This document shows, piece by piece, positions 28,097 to 31,012 of a stretch of DNA of 31,012 nt; position 1 is the first letter of the stretch; every line of letters starts with the position of its first letter. Position numbers and translations under genes: made by a program. The notes beneath the pieces are model-generated. The model did not search any database, was not told the DNA's origin, and saw only the letters and a list, made by a program, of their open reading frames with translations. Location of the stretch: contig NZ_CP041351.1 in assembly GCF_009834365.1 (NCBI RefSeq), positions 1 to 31,012 on the forward strand, read 5' to 3'. Source of the DNA: Komagataeibacter xylinus (lineage in GTDB: Bacteria; Pseudomonadota; Alphaproteobacteria; Acetobacterales; Acetobacteraceae).

Positions 28097-30985
28097 ATGC
28101 CGCGTCGCGTGACCCTGACCGATCGACAGCGCGAGGCGCTGTTTCACTTACCGGTCGATCAAGGTGATCTGCTGCGGCACTATACCCTTAGCGATGAGGA
28201 TCTCGGGCATATCCGCCAGCGCCGGCGCGCCCACAACCGTTTCGGCTTCGCGCTGCAACTGTGCGTCCTGCGCTACCCGGGCCGGGTACTCACCCCTGGC
28301 GAGCTGATCCCGGCACAGGTATCGGATTTCATCGCGGCCCAGCTCGGGCTGAGCCGTGACGATCTACTCCTCTATGCCGCGCGCGAGGAGACCCGGCATG
28401 AGCATCTGGCGGACCTACGCCGGATCTACGGCTATCGCTCCTTTTCGGGGCGGGGCGCACGGGATTTGCGCGATTGGATCGCTCGGGAAGCCGAGGCGGC
28501 GACATCGAATGAGGATCTTGCCCGTCGCTTCGTTGCAGAGTGTCGCCGCACCCGCACAATCCTTCCCGGTTTCTCAACGATTGAGCGCCTTTGTGCCGAT
28601 GCACTGGTCAAGGCCGAACGCAGGATCGAAGATCGTATCGCCCATCGCATAACACCAGCCCTGAGCGAGAATTTGGCTCATCTGTTAGAGAATCGGTGGA
28701 TGGTCGCATCACCCGCTTCGTATGGCTGCGACAGTTCGAAGTTGGCGCAAATTCGGCGGCGGCCAATCGGCTGATGGATCGACTGGAATATCTCCACAAG
28801 TTCGATCTTCCGGCAGATTTGCTGGACGGCGTTCCGCGCATCGTGTGACCCGCCTTCGCCGGCAGGGCGAGCGCTATTACGCCGACGGCATGCGCGATCT
28901 GCCCGAAGGCAGGCGGCTTGCAATCCTCGCTGTCTGCACCATGGAATGGCGGTCATCTCTGGCTGATGTCATCGTGGAGACCCACGATCGCATCGTAGGC
29001 CGTCTCTATCGGGTCTCCGAACGCCTTTGCAGCACCAAGATCGCCGACGAAAAGGCGGCCGTTCGGGACACGCTGAAGTTTTTGCTGAAATCGGTGGTGC
29101 TTTGCTTGGAGCGCAGGACGATGGCGCATCCCTGGACGGGATAATCACCACCGGTCCAGGCTGGGAACGGTTCAGAACCCTTGTCGCCACGGCCTCTGCG
29201 TTGACCAATGTGCTCGCTGCCGACCCGCTCAGCCGTGTGCTGGACGGCTATCATCGCTTCCGCCTCTATGCGCCCAGGATGCTGCGCCTGCTCGACATGC
29301 AGGCGGCGCCGATTGCCAAGCCTCTTCTGACGGCTATCGCGCTGCTACAGAGCGGGATCAAATCCGATCCTCCTATGGATTTTCTACGTCCCAACTCCAA
29401 ATGGCATCGCCATCTTCGCGCTGCGCCCGCCGGCGACTACCGACTTTGGGAAATCGCGGTGCTGTTCCATATCCGCGACGCTTTCCGGTCCGGCGACATA
29501 TGGCTGGCAAAATCGCGCCGCTATGGCGACCTCAAGCAGATCCTGGTCCCGCCACAGGCGATAGAGCAGACCGCGCGGTTCGCTGTGCCGCTGCAACCCG
29601 GCGAATGGCTTGCCGAGCGCAGGGCTCGACTGGATACACAACTGAAGGCGCTTGGCCGCGCGGCGCGAACCGGTACGATCCCAGGCGGCATCATCGAGAA
29701 CGGCAAGCTGCACATCGACAAGCTGAAGGCTGACACACCCGAAGGCACTGAGGATCTCGTACTCGATCTCTATCAACAGCTCCCGTCCACGAGGATCACC
29801 GATTTGTTGCTGGAAGTCGATGAGCGAACCGGATTCTCCGAGGCTTTCACGCATCTGCGCACTGGCGTGCCTTGCCGCGACCAGATCGGCCTGATGAACG
29901 TGTTGTTGGCGGAAGGCGTCAATCTTGGTCTACGCAAGATGGCAGCGGCGACCAATACGCACAGCTTCTGGGAATTGCTGCGGATCGCACGCTGGCATGT
30001 CGAAGGCAGCGCCTATGATCGGGCGCTCGCCATGATCGTGGAAGCCCATGCCGCTCTGCCTATGTCCGCCTTCTGGGGACAAGGGAAATCCGCATCCAGC
30101 GACGGGCAGTTCTTCCTTGCTACCGAGCAGGGCGAAGCGATGAATCTGATCAACGCGAAATATGGCAACGTCCCAGGCCTCAAGGGATACAGCCATGTGT
30201 CCGATCAATATGCACCCTTCGCTACCCAGGTCATCCCGGCAACGGTCAGCGAGGCACCTTATATACTCGATGGGCTGCTCATGAATGACGCAGGCCGCCG
30301 CGTCCGCCAGCATTTTGCCGACACGGGTGGCTTTACCGATCATGTGTTCGCCGCCAGCTCCTTGCTCGGCTACAGGTTCGCACCGCGTATCCGAGATCTC
30401 TCTCAGAAAAGACTCTATGCCTTCACGCCCAACGCGACGCCCGCCAATGTGCGAGCGCTGGTTGGCGGCAAAATCAATGAACCGCTCATCGAGCGCAACT
30501 GGCCCGACATCCTGCGCGTCACGGCAACGATCGCAGCGGGCATCGTCGCCCCCAGCCAGATTCTTCGCAAGCTCGCTTCCTACCCGCGCCAGAATGAGCT
30601 GGCCCTCGCATTGCGGGAGATCGGTCGCATCGAGCGCACCCTGTTCATGATCGACTGGATTCTCGACGCCGGTCTCCAGCGCCAGGCTCAGATCGGTCTC
30701 AACAAGGGCGAGGCCCATCATGCCCTCAAGCGCGCCATCAGCTTCCATCGTCGAGGTGAGATACGCGACCGCTCAGGCGAAGGGCAGCACTATCGTATTG
30801 CCGGCATGAACCTGCTCGCCGCCATCATCATCTTCTGGAACACCATGAAACTCGGGGAGGTCGTGGACAGACGCGCCGTGGACGGCATCATCATCCCGCC
30901 TGATCTCCTCGCCCATGTCTCACCGCTGGGATGGGAACACATCAACCTCACCGGCGAATATCGCTGGCCTAAATCCTTAGCGTAG
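28097..30985 (+). pseudogene. tnpA: Tn3-family transposase with three one-base shifts
   Basis: The start MPRRVTLTDRQREALFHLPV follows AAGGAG. The reading continues in frame until about 28690, shifts to a frame reading SVDGRITRFVWLRQFEVGAN, shifts again at about 28838 (GVP to AHRVTRLRRQGERYYAD), and returns to the first frame at a run of five T (29079-29083). Each step fits loss of one base, and together they restore the frame. The remaining 650 residues hold the DDE core (GYSHVSDQYAPF; GGFTDHVFAASSLLGY; FWNTMKLGEVV). The full length would be about 963 residues, normal for Tn3. The stop is inside the right terminal repeat. It is either dead or a product of consensus errors. Confidence 0.9.
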
Positions 30986-31012
30986 GATTTCGCCCCCTCC
31001 CGCAAACGACCC
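30976..31012 (-). repeat. Right terminal inverted repeat (37 of 38 bases in window)
   Basis: It starts CTTAGCGTAGG and runs to the last base. The final C of the repeat is base 1 of the window. The tnpA stop codon lies within it. Confidence 0.92.

Larger units (their letters stand above)
27329..31012. mobile_element. Tn3-family transposon (3.69 kb), complete
   Basis: It has 38-bp inverted ends beginning GGGGTCGTTTGCGGGAGG at 27329-27366 and their complement at 30976-31012 plus base 1 of the window. The 5-bp duplication TACCA is at 27324-27328 and 2-6. It carries divergent tnpR and tnpA with the res region between, the Tn3-subgroup plan, and no cargo. It inserted into an IS481 copy. Its ends differ from those of the 5838-10158 element, so it is probably not the direct source of transposase for that element. 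Confidence 0.93.

Overview
This 31,012-base window looks like a complete mobilizable plasmid of an acetic acid bacterium (Acetobacteraceae; Acetobacter, Gluconobacter and Komagataeibacter are the best guesses). The two ends of the window belong together. A Tn3-family transposon starts at 27329 and its right inverted repeat finishes on the last base plus base 1. The 5-bp target duplication TACCA is found at 27324-27328 and again at 2-6. Joining the ends restores the reading of an IS481-family transposase interrupted by that transposon. The molecule is therefore very probably circular. The host assignment rests on the gene families (RPA-type Rep, Ti-like TraA/TraC/TraD, DUF6118, IS481 and IS630 types) and is an inference.

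Backbone. The maintenance and transfer genes are: a serine resolvase (5182-5778) with upstream dyad and a downstream 40-bp perfect palindrome; parA (10285-10944) with a small ribbon-helix-helix partner; a replication initiator on the minus strand (11269-12324) with six iterons at its start and a DnaA box in the origin; a BrnT/BrnA toxin-antitoxin pair; a minus-strand traC-traD operon with two small unknown genes; a Ti-like oriT; the 1028-residue TraA relaxase-helicase; VapB/VapC; a collapsed FitA/FitB-type pair; and a DUF6118 membrane protein. There are no mating-pair-formation genes, so the plasmid is mobilizable rather than self-transmissible.

Accessory blocks. (1) 381-4948: IS630 and IS481 elements around a TetR/MFS efflux pair, with fragments of a SnoaL-like gene and a cytochrome b561-like gene cut at CTAG sites. 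(2) 5838-10158: a 4.3-kb element with Tn3-type ends and a TATCA duplication. It carries a resolvase but no transposase, plus an oxidoreductase-SnoaL-cupin-MRJP (yellow-like) operon divergent from an HxlR regulator. It has split the resolvase from parA. (3) 20261-23669: an IS21 relic, then lrgB-lrgA-haloacid dehalogenase divergent from a LysR regulator. (4) 23672-26486: recombinase and transposase relics joined to a second, inverted copy of the hxlR-oxidoreductase module, here followed by an SDR gene. (5) 26695-31012 and 1-1555: an IS481 copy broken by a Tn3-family transposon (tnpR, frameshifted tnpA) and by an IS630 element.

The cargo operons look like small-molecule detoxification or catabolism (quinone or aldehyde response, 2-haloacid dehalogenation with possible hydroxyacid/oxoacid transport, drug efflux). 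Several genes are broken by single-base shifts at short homopolymers, which could be real decay or consensus errors. The best candidates for something new are the transposase-less cargo element, the duplicated HxlR switch with exchanged downstream genes, the dehalogenase-LrgAB cluster, and the palindrome shared between the resolvase and parA.
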